From: RH-chloro-G1 sp003670575
GTDB taxonomy: Bacteria > Chloroflexota > Dehalococcoidia > UBA2979
Direction: 5' to 3'
Assembly (NCBI GenBank): GCA_947499615.1
Contig: CANMOP010000019.1
Coordinates: 1-34,996 of the forward strand
Length of the DNA: 34,996 nucleotides
Position 1 is the first letter of the stretch; every line of letters starts with the position of its first letter. The translations under genes and the position numbers were made by a program. Under the pieces are notes generated by a model. It saw only the letters and a program-made list of their open reading frames with translations, had not been told where the DNA came from and searched no databases. Positions 9,949 to 19,413 of this stretch are shown one piece after another.

Positions 9949-9976
9949 AGCGCTGCCCTCGGGCGAGGGCAGCGCT
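9949..9976 (-). terminator. Hairpin overlapping the lipA stop codon
   Basis: Perfect 12-base arms (9949-9960 and 9965-9976) enclose a four-base loop. The right arm includes two bases of the lipA TAG stop (9977-9975). With the hairpin at 9913-9936 it forms a tandem barrier between the converging pyruvate dehydrogenase and gcv-lip transcripts. Confidence 0.6.
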
Positions 9977-10865
9977 ACGGCGCATCCGTGCGGTCGGCTT
10001 GCTCGGCGCGCCCTGCCCGACGCTGCTCTCCCGCGTGGTACGAGGAACGCACCAGCGGCCCCGCCTCGACGTGCGTAAAGCCGAGGCGCTGACCGGCCTC
10101 GGCGACCGCGGCGAACTCATCGGGGTGCCAGTACCGCTCCACGGGCAGGTGCTTCATGGAGGGGCGCAGATACTGCCCGACGGTCAACAGCTCGCAGCCG
10201 TGCTCGCGCAGGTCGGCCATCGTCGCAACGAGTTCGTCGAAGGTCTCGCCCAGGCCGACCATCACGCCGGACTTCGTGGTCATCGCGGGATCGATCTGCT
10301 TCACGCGGCGAATCAACTCCAACGACCGCTCGTATCGAGCCTTCGGGCGCACGCGCGAGTACAGTCTCGGCACCGTTTCGGTGTTGTGGTTCAGCACCAC
10401 CGGGCCAGCCTCCACCACCGTGCGCAGCGCCTCGGCGTTCCCCTCAAAGTCGGGGATCAGCACCTCCACGTCGCACGTCGGCGTGCGGTGTCGGATGGCG
10501 CGGATGCACGCCGCGAAGATGCTCGCGCCGCCGTCCGGCAGGTCATCGCGGTTCACCGAGGTGATGACCGCGTACTCCAGCCCCAACGCTTGCACGCTGC
10601 TGGCGAGCCGCCCCGGTTCCAGCAAATCCAGACCGACCGGCCGGCCGGACGTCACGTCGCAGAACCCACAGGCGCGCGTGCAGATGTCGCCGAGGATCAT
10701 GAACGTGGCCGTGCCGGCATTGAAGCACTCGCCTATGTTCGGGCAGCGCGCTTCTTCGCACACGCTGTGCAGATTCTGCTCGCGCAGCAAGCGCTTCACT
10801 TCCATGTAACGCTCGCCACCGGGCCAGCGTGCTTTGATCCACTCCGGCTTGCGCTCGCGCACCAT
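9975..10865 (-). CDS. lipA: Lipoyl synthase
   Basis: This 296-residue radical-SAM enzyme inserts two sulfurs into protein-bound octanoyl groups. The auxiliary sacrificial cluster is bound by C36, C41 and C47 (C-x4-C-x5-C). The radical-SAM cluster is bound by C62, C66 and C69 (CTRACGFC). The conserved RSSYHA near the C-terminus supplies the serine ligand. The ATG at 10865 shares one base with the lipB TGA stop (TGATG), so the two are translationally coupled. The reading frame extends further upstream inside lipB, but the conserved N-terminus starts here. It is the last gene of the gcv-lip unit. Its substrates, the E2 lipoyl domain and GcvH, are encoded within the same 12 kb. Confidence 0.97.
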   Translation of the reverse strand: MVRERKPEWIKARWPGGERYMEVKRLLREQNLHSVCEEARCPNIGECFNAGTATFMILGDICTRACGFCDVTSGRPVGLDLLEPGRLASSVQALGLEYAVITSVNRDDLPDGGASIFAACIRAIRHRTPTCDVEVLIPDFEGNAEALRTVVEAGPVVLNHNTETVPRLYSRVRPKARYERSLELIRRVKQIDPAMTTKSGVMVGLGETFDELVATMADLREHGCELLTVGQYLRPSMKHLPVERYWHPDEFAAVAEAGQRLGFTHVEAGPLVRSSYHAGEQRRAGRAEQADRTDAP

Positions 10866-11554
10866 CAGCGTGCCCCCGCAGCGATCGCCGCCGTGGCTTC
10901 CTCGATGGGTTGTAAGTGGAACAGCAGCGCGAAGGCCTCCACGAACGCGTCCTCCACCGCACGATGCGACACCGCGACGCCGCGCAACGCGGTGATCGAG
11001 GTGACACTCGCGTCCGCGATCCCGCACGGCACAATCGCGTCAAACCATCCGAGGTCGGTCGAGACGTTGATCGCCACGCCGTGTGTGCTGATGCCATCAC
11101 GCACACGCACGCCGACAGCTGCGACCTTGGCGTCACGAACCCACACGCCAGGTCGTCCTGCCACGCGGCCCGCCTCCACCTCGCAGTCGGCGAGCGTATC
11201 GATCACCACTTGCTCCAGCAGGCGCACGTAACTCGCCGGACGCAACTCGCGAGCGCGCACGTCGAGGATCGGATAGGCGACGAGTTGGCCGGGGCCGTGG
11301 AACGTCACATCCCCGCCGCGATCGGACTGCACGATCGACGCGCCGCGCGCCTCGATCGCGGCCTCGGACTCCAGCACCGAGTCGCGCCGCCCTCGCATGC
11401 CGAGCGTATACACGGGCGGGTGCTGCAGCAGCGCGAGTGCCTCGCAGGCCACGCCACCGCGCACGGCGTCGGCGCGCGCCTGCTGCCAAGCGAACGCCGC
11501 CTCGTACGGCACGAGGCCGGGCCGGTGCAGCTCAATGCGGTCGAGGTAACTCAT
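10865..11554 (-). CDS. lipB: Octanoyl-[ACP]:protein N-octanoyltransferase
   Basis: This 229-residue enzyme moves octanoate from acyl carrier protein to lipoyl-domain lysines, the first step of endogenous lipoylation. The hallmark stretch DRGGDVTFHGPGQLVAYPI is at 78-96. The catalytic lysine is K143 (DAKVAAVGV) and the acyl-thioester cysteine is C177 (VPCGI). I chose the ATG at 11554 because the family N-terminus normally begins just before this point. A second ATG at 11608 would add 18 residues and sits 10 bases after the gcvPB stop, behind a G-rich stretch, so it is a serious alternative. The stop overlaps the lipA start. No lipoate-salvage gene (lplA) is seen nearby. Confidence 0.95.
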   Translation of the reverse strand: MSYLDRIELHRPGLVPYEAAFAWQQARADAVRGGVACEALALLQHPPVYTLGMRGRRDSVLESEAAIEARGASIVQSDRGGDVTFHGPGQLVAYPILDVRARELRPASYVRLLEQVVIDTLADCEVEAGRVAGRPGVWVRDAKVAAVGVRVRDGISTHGVAINVSTDLGWFDAIVPCGIADASVTSITALRGVAVSHRAVEDAFVEAFALLFHLQPIEEATAAIAAGAR

Positions 11555-11618
11555 GCGCGCAGTATGCGCCGAGGCGAGGTCCGCCGCCTCGGGAGTTCCG
11601 GCACGCATCAATGCCGCC

Positions 11619-13088
11619 CTACCCCTGCCAGCGCAGCACCGGACGGCGCGCCGCCGCGGTCTCGTCCAAGCGACCGACCGGCGCGGTGGTGGGAGCATCG
11701 TGCAGTAGACCGGGGTCGGTGGCGGCCTCGCCGGCGATTGCGACGAGCGCAGCCGCCAGCGCCTCGATCGATTCGCGCGACTCGGTCTCGGTGGGCTCAA
11801 TCATGAGCGCCTCTTCGACGATCAGCGGGAAGTAGACCGTGGGTGGGTGGAAACCGTAGTCGATCAACCGCTTGGCGATGTCGTACGTGCGCGTGCCGTG
11901 CTCACGCTTCTGGCGGTTACCGGAGTAGACCACCTCGTGCAGCACAGGGCCGCCGTACGGAAGATCGAAGTGGTCGCGGGTGAGCGCCCACAGGTAGTTG
12001 GCGTTCAGCACCGCGTGCTCCGAGACGGCGCGCAACCCATCGATGCCCAGCGCGCGGATATACGCGTACGCGCGCAGCAGCACGCCGACGTTGCCGTGGA
12101 ACTGCTGCATCCGTCCGATGCTGTGCGCCGGCCGCCCAAGCGTGAACCCGGCGTCCGAGGTCTCCACCACGGGGGTCGGGAGATATGGCAACAGTTCCGC
12201 GCTGCAGCACACAGGGCCAGCCCCGGGCCCACCGCCGCCGTGCGGCGTGCTGAACGACTTGTGCAGGTTGAGGTGCACCACATCAAACCCCAGGTCGCCG
12301 ATGCGCACCCGACCCAGCACGGCGTTCAGATTCGCGCCGTCGCCGTAGAGGTACGCGCCGACGCTGTGCACTCGCTCCGCCACGTCATCGATGTCGCGCT
12401 CCCAGAGCCCGAGCGTGTTCGGCTCGGTCACCATCAATGCGGCGACGGTGTCGTCCAGTTCGCGGTCCAGCACGGCGTTGTCCATCGAGCCGTCGGGACC
12501 GCTTGGAATCTGTGTGACCGTGAAGCCGGCCATCGCCGCCGTTGCGGGGTTGGTGCCGTGCGCGGAATCGGGGACCAGCACACGCCGCCGCGTCGCGAGG
12601 TCGCCACGCAGCTCCAGCGCGCGCTTGATCATCAGGATGCCCGCGAGCTCGCCATGCGCGCCCGCCGCCGGTGCGAGGCTGACTCCAGCCATCCCGGTGA
12701 TCTCGGACAGCGCGTCCTGCAGCTCGGCCAGCACCCGCAGTGTTCCTTGCGTGTCTTCCTCCCGTGCGAGCGGGTGGGCATCGACGAACCCGGACATCCC
12801 CGCGATCGCCTCGTTCACCTTCGGGTTGTACTTCATCGTGCAGGAGCCGAGCGGGTACGTCCCGGAGTCGACGCCGTAGTTCCGTTGCGACAGCGCTGTG
12901 TAGTAGCGCACGAGGCCCGGCTGGCTCATCTCCGGCAACCGCAGCGTCTCGCGCAGTAACCGCGCGTCCGGCAACGGTGTCGCTTCCCCCTCGAAGCGGG
13001 GCACGTCTGCCGCGCGCCGACCCGGCTCTCCGCGGTCGAACGCCAGACGCGCGCCGAAGTCCTCGCCCATCACGCCGACGCGATTCAT
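11619..13088 (-). CDS. gcvPB: Glycine decarboxylase P-protein, subunit 2
   Basis: This 489-residue C-terminal half of the P-protein carries the pyridoxal phosphate lysine K277 in NLHKSFSTPHGGGGPG. It decarboxylates glycine together with GcvPA and passes the aminomethyl group to lipoyl-GcvH. Further family marks are YPLGSCTMKYNPK near the N-terminus and the AAGAHGELAG segment. The start overlaps the gcvPA stop by four bases (ATGA), as is usual for this tightly paired subunit set. The split P-protein is typical of Gram-positive bacteria, Chloroflexota, thermophiles and archaea; proteobacteria generally have a single fused chain. Confidence 0.97.
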   Translation of the reverse strand: MNRVGVMGEDFGARLAFDRGEPGRRAADVPRFEGEATPLPDARLLRETLRLPEMSQPGLVRYYTALSQRNYGVDSGTYPLGSCTMKYNPKVNEAIAGMSGFVDAHPLAREEDTQGTLRVLAELQDALSEITGMAGVSLAPAAGAHGELAGILMIKRALELRGDLATRRRVLVPDSAHGTNPATAAMAGFTVTQIPSGPDGSMDNAVLDRELDDTVAALMVTEPNTLGLWERDIDDVAERVHSVGAYLYGDGANLNAVLGRVRIGDLGFDVVHLNLHKSFSTPHGGGGPGAGPVCCSAELLPYLPTPVVETSDAGFTLGRPAHSIGRMQQFHGNVGVLLRAYAYIRALGIDGLRAVSEHAVLNANYLWALTRDHFDLPYGGPVLHEVVYSGNRQKREHGTRTYDIAKRLIDYGFHPPTVYFPLIVEEALMIEPTETESRESIEALAAALVAIAGEAATDPGLLHDAPTTAPVGRLDETAAARRPVLRWQG

Positions 13089-14464
13089 TGCTCGTCTCCG
13101 ATCGCGATCAACGCCTCGATCAGCGCGTCGATGTGCTCTGGTGCGGTCGCCTCGGTGACGCAGAACAGCAGCGCGTCGCGCGCCGCCTCCTCCGCTCGAT
13201 CTGAGACGTCATAGCCGCCCTCGATGCCGCGAGCGGCGAGGCGGGCCTGCAGGTCGGCGGCTGGCAGCGGCCCGCGCACCAGAAACTCGCAGAACCACGA
13301 GCCGCGCTCCGGCACCTCGAACCCGGGAATGCCACCGATGCGCGCCGCAGCTTCGTGCGCACGCTGATAGGCGAGCGTCGCGGCGTCGCGCAGCCCACGC
13401 GGGCCGAGCGCCTGCACTGCGATGGTGAAGGCCAGCGCGATCAGCGACTGCCCCGTCGAGATGTTGGAGGTCGCTCGCTCGCGGCGAATGAATTGCTCGC
13501 GTGCCTGGAGCGTGAGCACGTAGCCGGTACGCGGCTCGCCCTCGCTGCCGTCGGCCTGCCGCGGCCCGTGCAGCTCCTTCGTGCGGCCGACGATGCGGCC
13601 CGGCATCTGGCGCAGGAACTGCTCGCGCACCGCGAACAGCCCGACCGATGGCCCGCCGGACACGAGACCGATCGCGAGGTCGCGTCCCTCGCCGGTCACC
13701 ACGTCCGCTCCCGCGTCGCCCGGCGCACGCAGCAGCCCCAGCGCGAACGGGTCGGCAGCGACCACGCACAACGCACCGGCCGCATGCGCCGTCGCAGCAA
13801 TCGCCTCGACGTCCGTGATCGTGCCCAAAAAGTCCGGCTGCTGAACCACGATGCATGCGTGCTCGGTGGTGACCTCGGTCGCCGCGTGCACGATGTCGAC
13901 GCGAATGTTCGCGCCGAAGCAGTACGTCCGCACCACATCGATGGTGTTCGGGTGCAGCGGTTCCAGCAGCGCCAGCGCACGACGTTCGGTCGCGCGCGCC
14001 GCCAGCAGACACCCTTCGGCGGTCGCGCTGGCCACGTCGTACAGCCCGGTGTTGGAGGCGTCCAAACCGGTGAGCTCGCAGACTGTCGACTGGTACTCGA
14101 ACGCCGACTGCAGCGTGCCCTGGCTGATCTCCGGCTGGTACGGCGTATACGCCGTCATGAACTCGGAGCGGCTGACCAGGTACGGGACGATACTCGGGAT
14201 GGAGTGGCGATACGCCCCCGCCCCCAGGAAGCTCGGCCGATCCTGCGACTGGCGGTTCTCGCCAGCCAGCGAGCGCATCAACCGCAGCAACTCCGGCTCC
14301 GACAACGCCGGCGGAAGCACGATGGTCGGGTCGCGATGCGCCTCAGGAAGCGCGGCGAACAACTCAGCAGTGGAACCGAGCCCCAGCCGCGCGAGCATGA
14401 CCGCCACGTCCTGCGGTGTGTTCGGGATATAGGGGTGCGCCGAACCCTCGTCGTCCATGGTCAT
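13085..14464 (-). CDS. gcvPA: Glycine decarboxylase P-protein, subunit 1
   Basis: This 459-residue N-terminal half of the P-protein has an N-terminus (HPYIPNTPQDVAVMLARLG) that is the family signature, followed by FLGAGAYRHSIPSIVPYL and YTPYQPEISQGTLQ. It folds like an aminotransferase but lacks the pyridoxal lysine, which sits in GcvPB. The ATG at 14464 is used here; a second ATG two codons later (14458) is equally possible and neither has a strong ribosome-binding site. It follows gcvH by 13 bases and overlaps gcvPB by four. Confidence 0.96.
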   Translation of the reverse strand: MTMDDEGSAHPYIPNTPQDVAVMLARLGLGSTAELFAALPEAHRDPTIVLPPALSEPELLRLMRSLAGENRQSQDRPSFLGAGAYRHSIPSIVPYLVSRSEFMTAYTPYQPEISQGTLQSAFEYQSTVCELTGLDASNTGLYDVASATAEGCLLAARATERRALALLEPLHPNTIDVVRTYCFGANIRVDIVHAATEVTTEHACIVVQQPDFLGTITDVEAIAATAHAAGALCVVAADPFALGLLRAPGDAGADVVTGEGRDLAIGLVSGGPSVGLFAVREQFLRQMPGRIVGRTKELHGPRQADGSEGEPRTGYVLTLQAREQFIRRERATSNISTGQSLIALAFTIAVQALGPRGLRDAATLAYQRAHEAAARIGGIPGFEVPERGSWFCEFLVRGPLPAADLQARLAARGIEGGYDVSDRAEEAARDALLFCVTEATAPEHIDALIEALIAIGDEQ

Positions 14465-14477
14465 CGCCGGCGCGCCA

Positions 14478-14864
14478 TCAGGAGCCCGCGGGCAGCGTCG
14501 CGCGATACGCGTCCGCGTCCAGCAGCTCCCCGCCCGTGTGGCCCTCGTCCAGGCGAATACGCACCATCCAGCCGTCCTCGTAGGGCGAGGCGTTCACGAG
14601 CTCCGGCTCGCTCACCAGCCGCCCGTTGACGGCAATCACCTCGCCGGCCACCGGCGCGAACAGCTCCGAGACCGTCTTCACGGACTCGATCTCACCGAAG
14701 GACTGCCCGCGCACCAATCGCGCGCCGATCTTCGGCATCGCGACGTACACCACGTCGCCGAGCTCGTCCTGGGCGAAGTCGGTGATGCCGATCACGCCCT
14801 CGCGGCCGTCGACGAGCAACCACTCATGTTCCGGTGTGTACCGGCGGTCGTCACGGATCTCCAT
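14478..14864 (-). CDS. gcvH: Glycine cleavage system H-protein
   Basis: This 128-residue lipoyl carrier shuttles the aminomethyl group between the P, T and L proteins. The lipoylation site is K63 in EIESVKTVSEL. The rest is the standard H-protein hammerhead: YTPEHEWL at 9-16, GITDFAQDELGDVVYV, and NASPYEDGWMVRI. The ATG at 14864 follows an AGGGGG ribosome-binding site that lies within the last codons of gcvT, with the gcvT TAA stop between them. It is one of two lipoylated proteins made in this window, the other being the E2 of pyruvate dehydrogenase. Confidence 0.98.
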   Translation of the reverse strand: MEIRDDRRYTPEHEWLLVDGREGVIGITDFAQDELGDVVYVAMPKIGARLVRGQSFGEIESVKTVSELFAPVAGEVIAVNGRLVSEPELVNASPYEDGWMVRIRLDEGHTGGELLDADAYRATLPAGS

Positions 14865-14867
14865 CTG

Positions 14868-15998
14868 TTACCCCCTCCGCGCCGAGCCGCGCACGAACGG
14901 ACGTCGCACCACCTCAACGGGCACCAACGCCCCGCGCACCTCCACCGCCAGCATCGTACCGGGGGCAGCGAGCACCGTGGGAAGGTAGGCCATGCCGATG
15001 GCGGTGTGCAACGAGGGGCTATACGCCCCACTGGCCAGCGTGGACACCGTGCCCGCGTCCGGCGCCGATGGGTTCAGCACCGCCATCCCCTGCCGCAGTA
15101 CGCCGCCTCGCTCGGTGGCGCGCAGGCAGGCCAGCCGCACGCCCGGCGGCTCCGCTGCGAACGCGAGCAACGCAGGCCGCCCGGGGAACGACGCGCCGTC
15201 GTCGAGGGTCACGGCGAATCCGAGACCGGCCGAGTACGGCTCCGTGGTGGCGTCGATGTCGTGCCCGTGCAGCGGCAGCGCCGCCTCCAGCCGCAGCGTG
15301 TCACGCGCGCCGAGGCCGGCCGGGATTGCCCCCTCCGCGAGGATCGCGGCCCAGAGCGCCTCGGCGTGCTCGATGTCCACGATGCACTCGCCGCCGTCCT
15401 CGCCGGTGTACCCGGTGCGCGCGATCAGCACGGTCGCTCCGCCCCACGGCACCTCAACGCAGCCACGGGGCGGCAAGCCCTCGTACGCCGCACCGAACAG
15501 CCGCGTCAGGAGCGCAGGCGCCTGCGGGCCCTGCACCGCCAGCATCACGCTCGACCCCGTGGCCTCCTCGGCCTGCGGCGCCGCCGCGACGAGGCGGGCG
15601 AAGTCAGCGACGTTGTTCGCAGCGTTGTGCGCGACGAGCCAGCGCTCCTCGGCGACGCGGTAGACGAAGATGTCGTCCTCGATCCCGCCACCGCCGTTGC
15701 AGTAGAGCGAGTAGTGCGAGGACCCGACCTCGATGCGCGTCACGTCGTAGGTCGTCGCGGAGCGGATGCGCGCCCCAGCGTCCGGGCCGCTCACCCACGC
15801 CCGCCCGAGGTGCGAGACATCGAACACGCCCACACCGGACCGTACGGCCTCATGCTCCGCGACGATGCCCGCGTATTGCAGGGGCATGTCCCAGCCACCG
15901 AACGGCGCAAAGCGCGCGCCCGCTGCACGGTGTGCCGCATCGAGCGTGAGCCGCAACAGCCCGCTGGCCGCATCGAGGGTGCCGTTCGTGTCCGCCAC
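14868..15998 (-). CDS. gcvT: Glycine cleavage system T-protein (aminomethyltransferase)
   Basis: This protein of about 376 residues transfers the methylene carbon from aminomethyl-GcvH to tetrahydrofolate and releases ammonia. Family marks include GARFAPFGGWDMPLQYAGI near the N-terminus, FDVSHLGRAWVSGPDA, GGIEDDIFVYRV, ARTGYTGEDGGEC and GLGARDTLRLEAALPLHGHD. No ATG start is available. I chose GTG at 15998, which has GGCGG a few bases upstream; the in-frame TTG at 16010 adds four residues and has no visible ribosome-binding site. It is the first gene of gcvT-gcvH-gcvPA-gcvPB-lipB-lipA. The 103-base leader shows no obvious glycine riboswitch. Confidence 0.95.
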   Translation of the reverse strand: MADTNGTLDAASGLLRLTLDAAHRAAGARFAPFGGWDMPLQYAGIVAEHEAVRSGVGVFDVSHLGRAWVSGPDAGARIRSATTYDVTRIEVGSSHYSLYCNGGGGIEDDIFVYRVAEERWLVAHNAANNVADFARLVAAAPQAEEATGSSVMLAVQGPQAPALLTRLFGAAYEGLPPRGCVEVPWGGATVLIARTGYTGEDGGECIVDIEHAEALWAAILAEGAIPAGLGARDTLRLEAALPLHGHDIDATTEPYSAGLGFAVTLDDGASFPGRPALLAFAAEPPGVRLACLRATERGGVLRQGMAVLNPSAPDAGTVSTLASGAYSPSLHTAIGMAYLPTVLAAPGTMLAVEVRGALVPVEVVRRPFVRGSARRG

Positions 15999-16101
15999 GC
16001 GTACCGCCAATCGAGATACAGCAGTCAGGAGCGACCAATCCGGGGCACTCTACCCTCCGGCCGCGCCGCAGGCCATCCGCCGCGACGTTGGGCGCGTGCC
16101 A

Positions 16102-17049
16102 CTACTCGACGACACGCACCGGTGCGCCCGCGCGAAACGCGCGGATGTCCTCCACCGCGTCGCCGTAGAAAACCTCGTACGTCTCCCGGAGCACGTAACC
16201 GAGATGCGGGGTGAGCACGACGTTATCCATGCCGAGGAACGCGTGGCCCGCCGGCAGCGGCTCGATATCGAAGGTGTCGAGGCCTGCACCGGCGATGCGG
16301 CCAGCCCGCAACGCCTCGATCAGCGCCGGCTCATCGACGATCGGCCCGCGCGAGGTGTTCACGAGGTAGGCGCTCGGCTTCATCAGCGCTAGCTCTTGCG
16401 CGCCAATCAACCCTCGCGTCCGGTCGCTCAGCACGAGGTGGATCGAGACGATGTCGGACCGCGTCAGCAGCTCGTCCTGCGTCACCAGCGTCGCGCCACA
16501 CGCAGCAGCACGCTCGGCGGTGAGGTTCTGGCTCCACGCCAGCAGCTCCATGCCGAATGCCTTGCCCACCGCCGCCACCCGGCTGCCGAGGTTCCCAAGT
16601 CCAATCACGCCAAGCGTCTTGCCCTGCAACCCGATCCCCAGCGTGGTCTCCCACTGCCCCTGCCGCGTCGCACGATCCTCCTCGTGGATACGACGCAGCA
16701 GCGCCAGGATCAGACCCCACGCCAGCTCCGAGGTGCCGGATCCGGCGCTGCCTGTGCCGCAGACAGTGATGCCACGCTCGCGGAGTGCGGGCATGTCGAA
16801 CGCCGCATTCCGAGCCCCGGTGGTCACCAGCAGGCGCAGGTTCGGCAGCCGCTCGACGAGGCTACGCGGGAACGCGGTGCGCTCCCGCATCGCGACGACA
16901 ACCTCGAACGGCTCGAGTCGCGCGGCGAGATCAGCCTCGTCGCCGAGGTGGTCCGCGAACGATTGCACCTCCACGTCGGCCCCAAGCGAGGCCCAGTCCG
17001 CCAGACCGAGCGCCACGCCCTGATAGTCGTCCAGCACTGCCACACGCAT
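16102..17049 (-). CDS. D-2-hydroxyacid dehydrogenase (phosphoglycerate-dehydrogenase-like)
   Basis: This 315-residue NAD-dependent oxidoreductase interconverts a 2-oxoacid and its D-2-hydroxyacid. The Rossmann motif is GLGNLG at 150-155 and the catalytic triad is R234 (NTSRGP), E263 and H282 (LTPHLG). The protein lacks the C-terminal ACT domain of many SerA enzymes, so the substrate cannot be named. The ATG at 17049 has an AGGAG site six bases upstream. The frame stays open far upstream, but that extension runs antisense through the TIG-repeat gene and is not real. It lies about 100 bases upstream of gcvT in the same direction, so a shared transcript and a role around serine/glycine metabolism are possible but unproven. 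Confidence 0.92.
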   Translation of the reverse strand: MRVAVLDDYQGVALGLADWASLGADVEVQSFADHLGDEADLAARLEPFEVVVAMRERTAFPRSLVERLPNLRLLVTTGARNAAFDMPALRERGITVCGTGSAGSGTSELAWGLILALLRRIHEEDRATRQGQWETTLGIGLQGKTLGVIGLGNLGSRVAAVGKAFGMELLAWSQNLTAERAAACGATLVTQDELLTRSDIVSIHLVLSDRTRGLIGAQELALMKPSAYLVNTSRGPIVDEPALIEALRAGRIAGAGLDTFDIEPLPAGHAFLGMDNVVLTPHLGYVLRETYEVFYGDAVEDIRAFRAGAPVRVVE

Positions 17050-17260
17050 CGCGTTCTCCTGCCTGTCCGCCTCGTACACATGGTCGAGGTGATCGAGTTC
17101 GATCGAGCTTCGCCGCAGTCTAGCCCGACCGCGGAGATCGAGGGCGCTCCGGTACGCCCGAGGGTCAACCGTCCGGCTCAGCGTCGGGGATTCCCCGCGG
17201 CGGATCGCGCGCTCCTCCCGATCGTATCGACCGCCGCGCCGCCCCACGATCGTCCGCAGG

Positions 17261-19413
17261 ATGCAGAAGCGCTCTCGCCCCTGGCTGCCGGCAACATTGG
17301 CCGCGATCCTCGCCGCTGGACTCGGGCTACTTCTGCTCGCCCCGCGCGCCGAGGCAGCGGCGGCACCCACGGTGGTCGCGGTGTCCCCGGCGCTCGGACC
17401 ATCAGTCGGCGGAACGTCGATCACGATCACTGGCACCGGCTTCGTGTCCGGCGCGACGGTGAGCCTCGGTGGGGTGCCGGCCACCGGCGTGGTCGTCGCC
17501 AGCGCCACCTCGATCACCGCGACCACTCCAGCGGGGACGCCCGGTTCAGCGGTGGTCACCATCACGAATCCCGACACGCAATCGTCGACGCTGAGCGGTG
17601 CGTTCACGTTCCAGTACCCGGCACCAACCGTCAGCGCCATCGCACCTGCCAGCGGGAACTCCGCAGGCGGCACGCTGGTGACGATCACCGGCACTAATCT
17701 CCGTGCCGGTGTGACGGTCAACGTCGGCGGGAGCGCCGCAACCAACATCGTGCTCGTCGATGCCAATTCCTGTTCGCGGTAGTGCCGCCCCACCCCATCG
17801 GCGTCAGCGCGATCACGGTCACGAATACCGACGCACAGAGCGGAAGCCTCGGTGGCGCGTTCACATACACCGCAGCGACCGCGCCAGCCGTCACCAGTGT
17901 CACGCCGTCCGCCGGGACTGTCGCAGGCGGAACCAATATCACCATAGTGGGCACGGGCTTCGTGGCGGGCTCCACCGTCACCTTCGGCGGCATCCCCTCG
18001 TCCATCGTCACCGTCAATAGCGCCACCTTCATTACGGCCGTCACGCCGCCGCAGTCCGTTGCCGGCCCGGTGAGCATCACCGTGACCAGCCCGGACTCCC
18101 AGAGTGGAACGATGGGTGCGGCCTACACCTATAGCCTGCGGCCCGCCCCCACGCTCTCCACCGTCGCACCACCCAACGGACCAGCAAAGGGCGGCACCGC
18201 GATCACACTCACTGGCAGCAACTTCCTCGTGGGCGCCACGGTCACCGTTGGCAGCGCGCGAGCGACGAACGTCGTCGTCGCGAGTAGTGCCTCGATCACT
18301 GCGATCGCACCGCCCGGTGTGGCCGGGACCGTCCCGATCACCGTCACGAACCCCGACGCGCAGGCGGGCAGCATCGCCAACGGCTTCACATACACGCCAA
18401 ACCCCGCGCCCACCATCGGCACGATCACACCCGCCGATGGGCCCATCGCGGGCGGGACCTCGCTCACCATCACTGGCAGCGGCTTCGTGAACGGCGCGAT
18501 GGTGCTACTGGATGGCTTGGTGCTGAGTGGCGCGAGCGTCGTGAGCTCTACCTCGATCACCGCGTTCACGCCGCCGCACATCGCCGGCGCGGCCCCGCTA
18601 CGCGTGATGAACCCGGACGGCCAGAGCGCCACGAGTACCAGCGGCTTCACCTACAAGGCCCCGCCGGTGCCGACGCTCACCGGCGTCGACCCGAGCAGCG
18701 GCCCGATCGCGGGTGGCGGCACCGTGACGCTGACCGGCACCAACTTCGTGAGCGGCGCGACGGTGATGTTCGGCGCGTTCACCGCCACGAATCCCGTGGT
18801 CACGAACGCGACGACCATCACCGTGACCGCCCCGATGGGGCTGTCCGGCTCCAACGCGGTCACCGTGCGCAATCCCGATGGCCAGGTCGCGAGCATGAAC
18901 GCCGCGTACAGCTACCTCGGCGCGGGCGCCTCGGTCACTGCCGTGACGCCCGACGGCGGCGCGCTCACCGGCGGCACCGTGGTGACCATTACCGGCGAGG
19001 GCTTCGTGAAGGGCGCGACGGTCACCTTCGGCTCGACCGCCGCGACGAAGGTGGTCTTCGTCTCCGACACCGAGCTGACCGCCACCGCCCCGGTCGGCGT
19101 CGAGGGTGCCGCGGACGTGACCGTCACGAACCCCTCGACGACACCCGCCAAGCTCGAGGGTGCGTTCAACTACCAGCCGGCGGGCCCCGCCAACGTCGCC
19201 GTCGCCCCGACCGCACCGGGCGGCCTCTCACTCGTCGTCGCGGGCACCACGGACCTACAGGTGCTGGTGAAGGCGCAGAAGTTCCCGGTCGCCGCCGTCT
19301 ATCTCCTCGACGTCGCGAAGCAATCGTGGAAGACGTACATCGTCGGCGCGCCCGCCTCGGTGAACACGCTTACATCGCTGAAGGCGACGGACATTCTGGT
19401 GCTGCGTCGGTAG
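17261..19413 (+). pseudogene. Secreted TIG/IPT-repeat protein, frameshifted
   Basis: The intact protein would have about 717 residues. A signal peptide ends near AEA (residues 30-32). Seven TIG (IPT) immunoglobulin-like repeats follow, each 84-88 residues and opening with P(T/A)-x-P-x-x-G-P-x-x-GG, at about 17366, 17618, 17880, 18147, 18408, 18666 and 18930. A roughly 75-residue C-terminal module ends in TLTSLKATDILVLRR. The first frame stops at 17780-17782 and the second frame is already homologous at that point. One extra C near 17768-17772 would restore the expected NSLFAVVPP within repeat two. I see no classic slippery heptamer, so this is a one-base deletion or a sequencing error. TIG repeats suggest a surface or adhesive role; function unknown. 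Confidence 0.85.

Noticed and set aside
16011..16101. Glycine riboswitch upstream of gcvT
   Set aside because: I looked for the paired aptamer features expected ahead of gcvT. The space is short and no such core is visible.
14457..16214. 585-residue plus-strand open frame opposite gcvH and gcvT
   Set aside because: This is a GC-driven shadow; both genes beneath it have intact family motifs.
17050..17793. N-terminal extension of the D-2-hydroxyacid dehydrogenase frame
   Set aside because: It is antisense to the TIG-repeat gene, and a strong AGGAG site marks the ATG at 17049.
17366..19180. Regularly spaced repeats suggestive of an array
   Set aside because: These are diverged coding repeats of about 260 bases encoding TIG domains, not CRISPR or noncoding tandem repeats.
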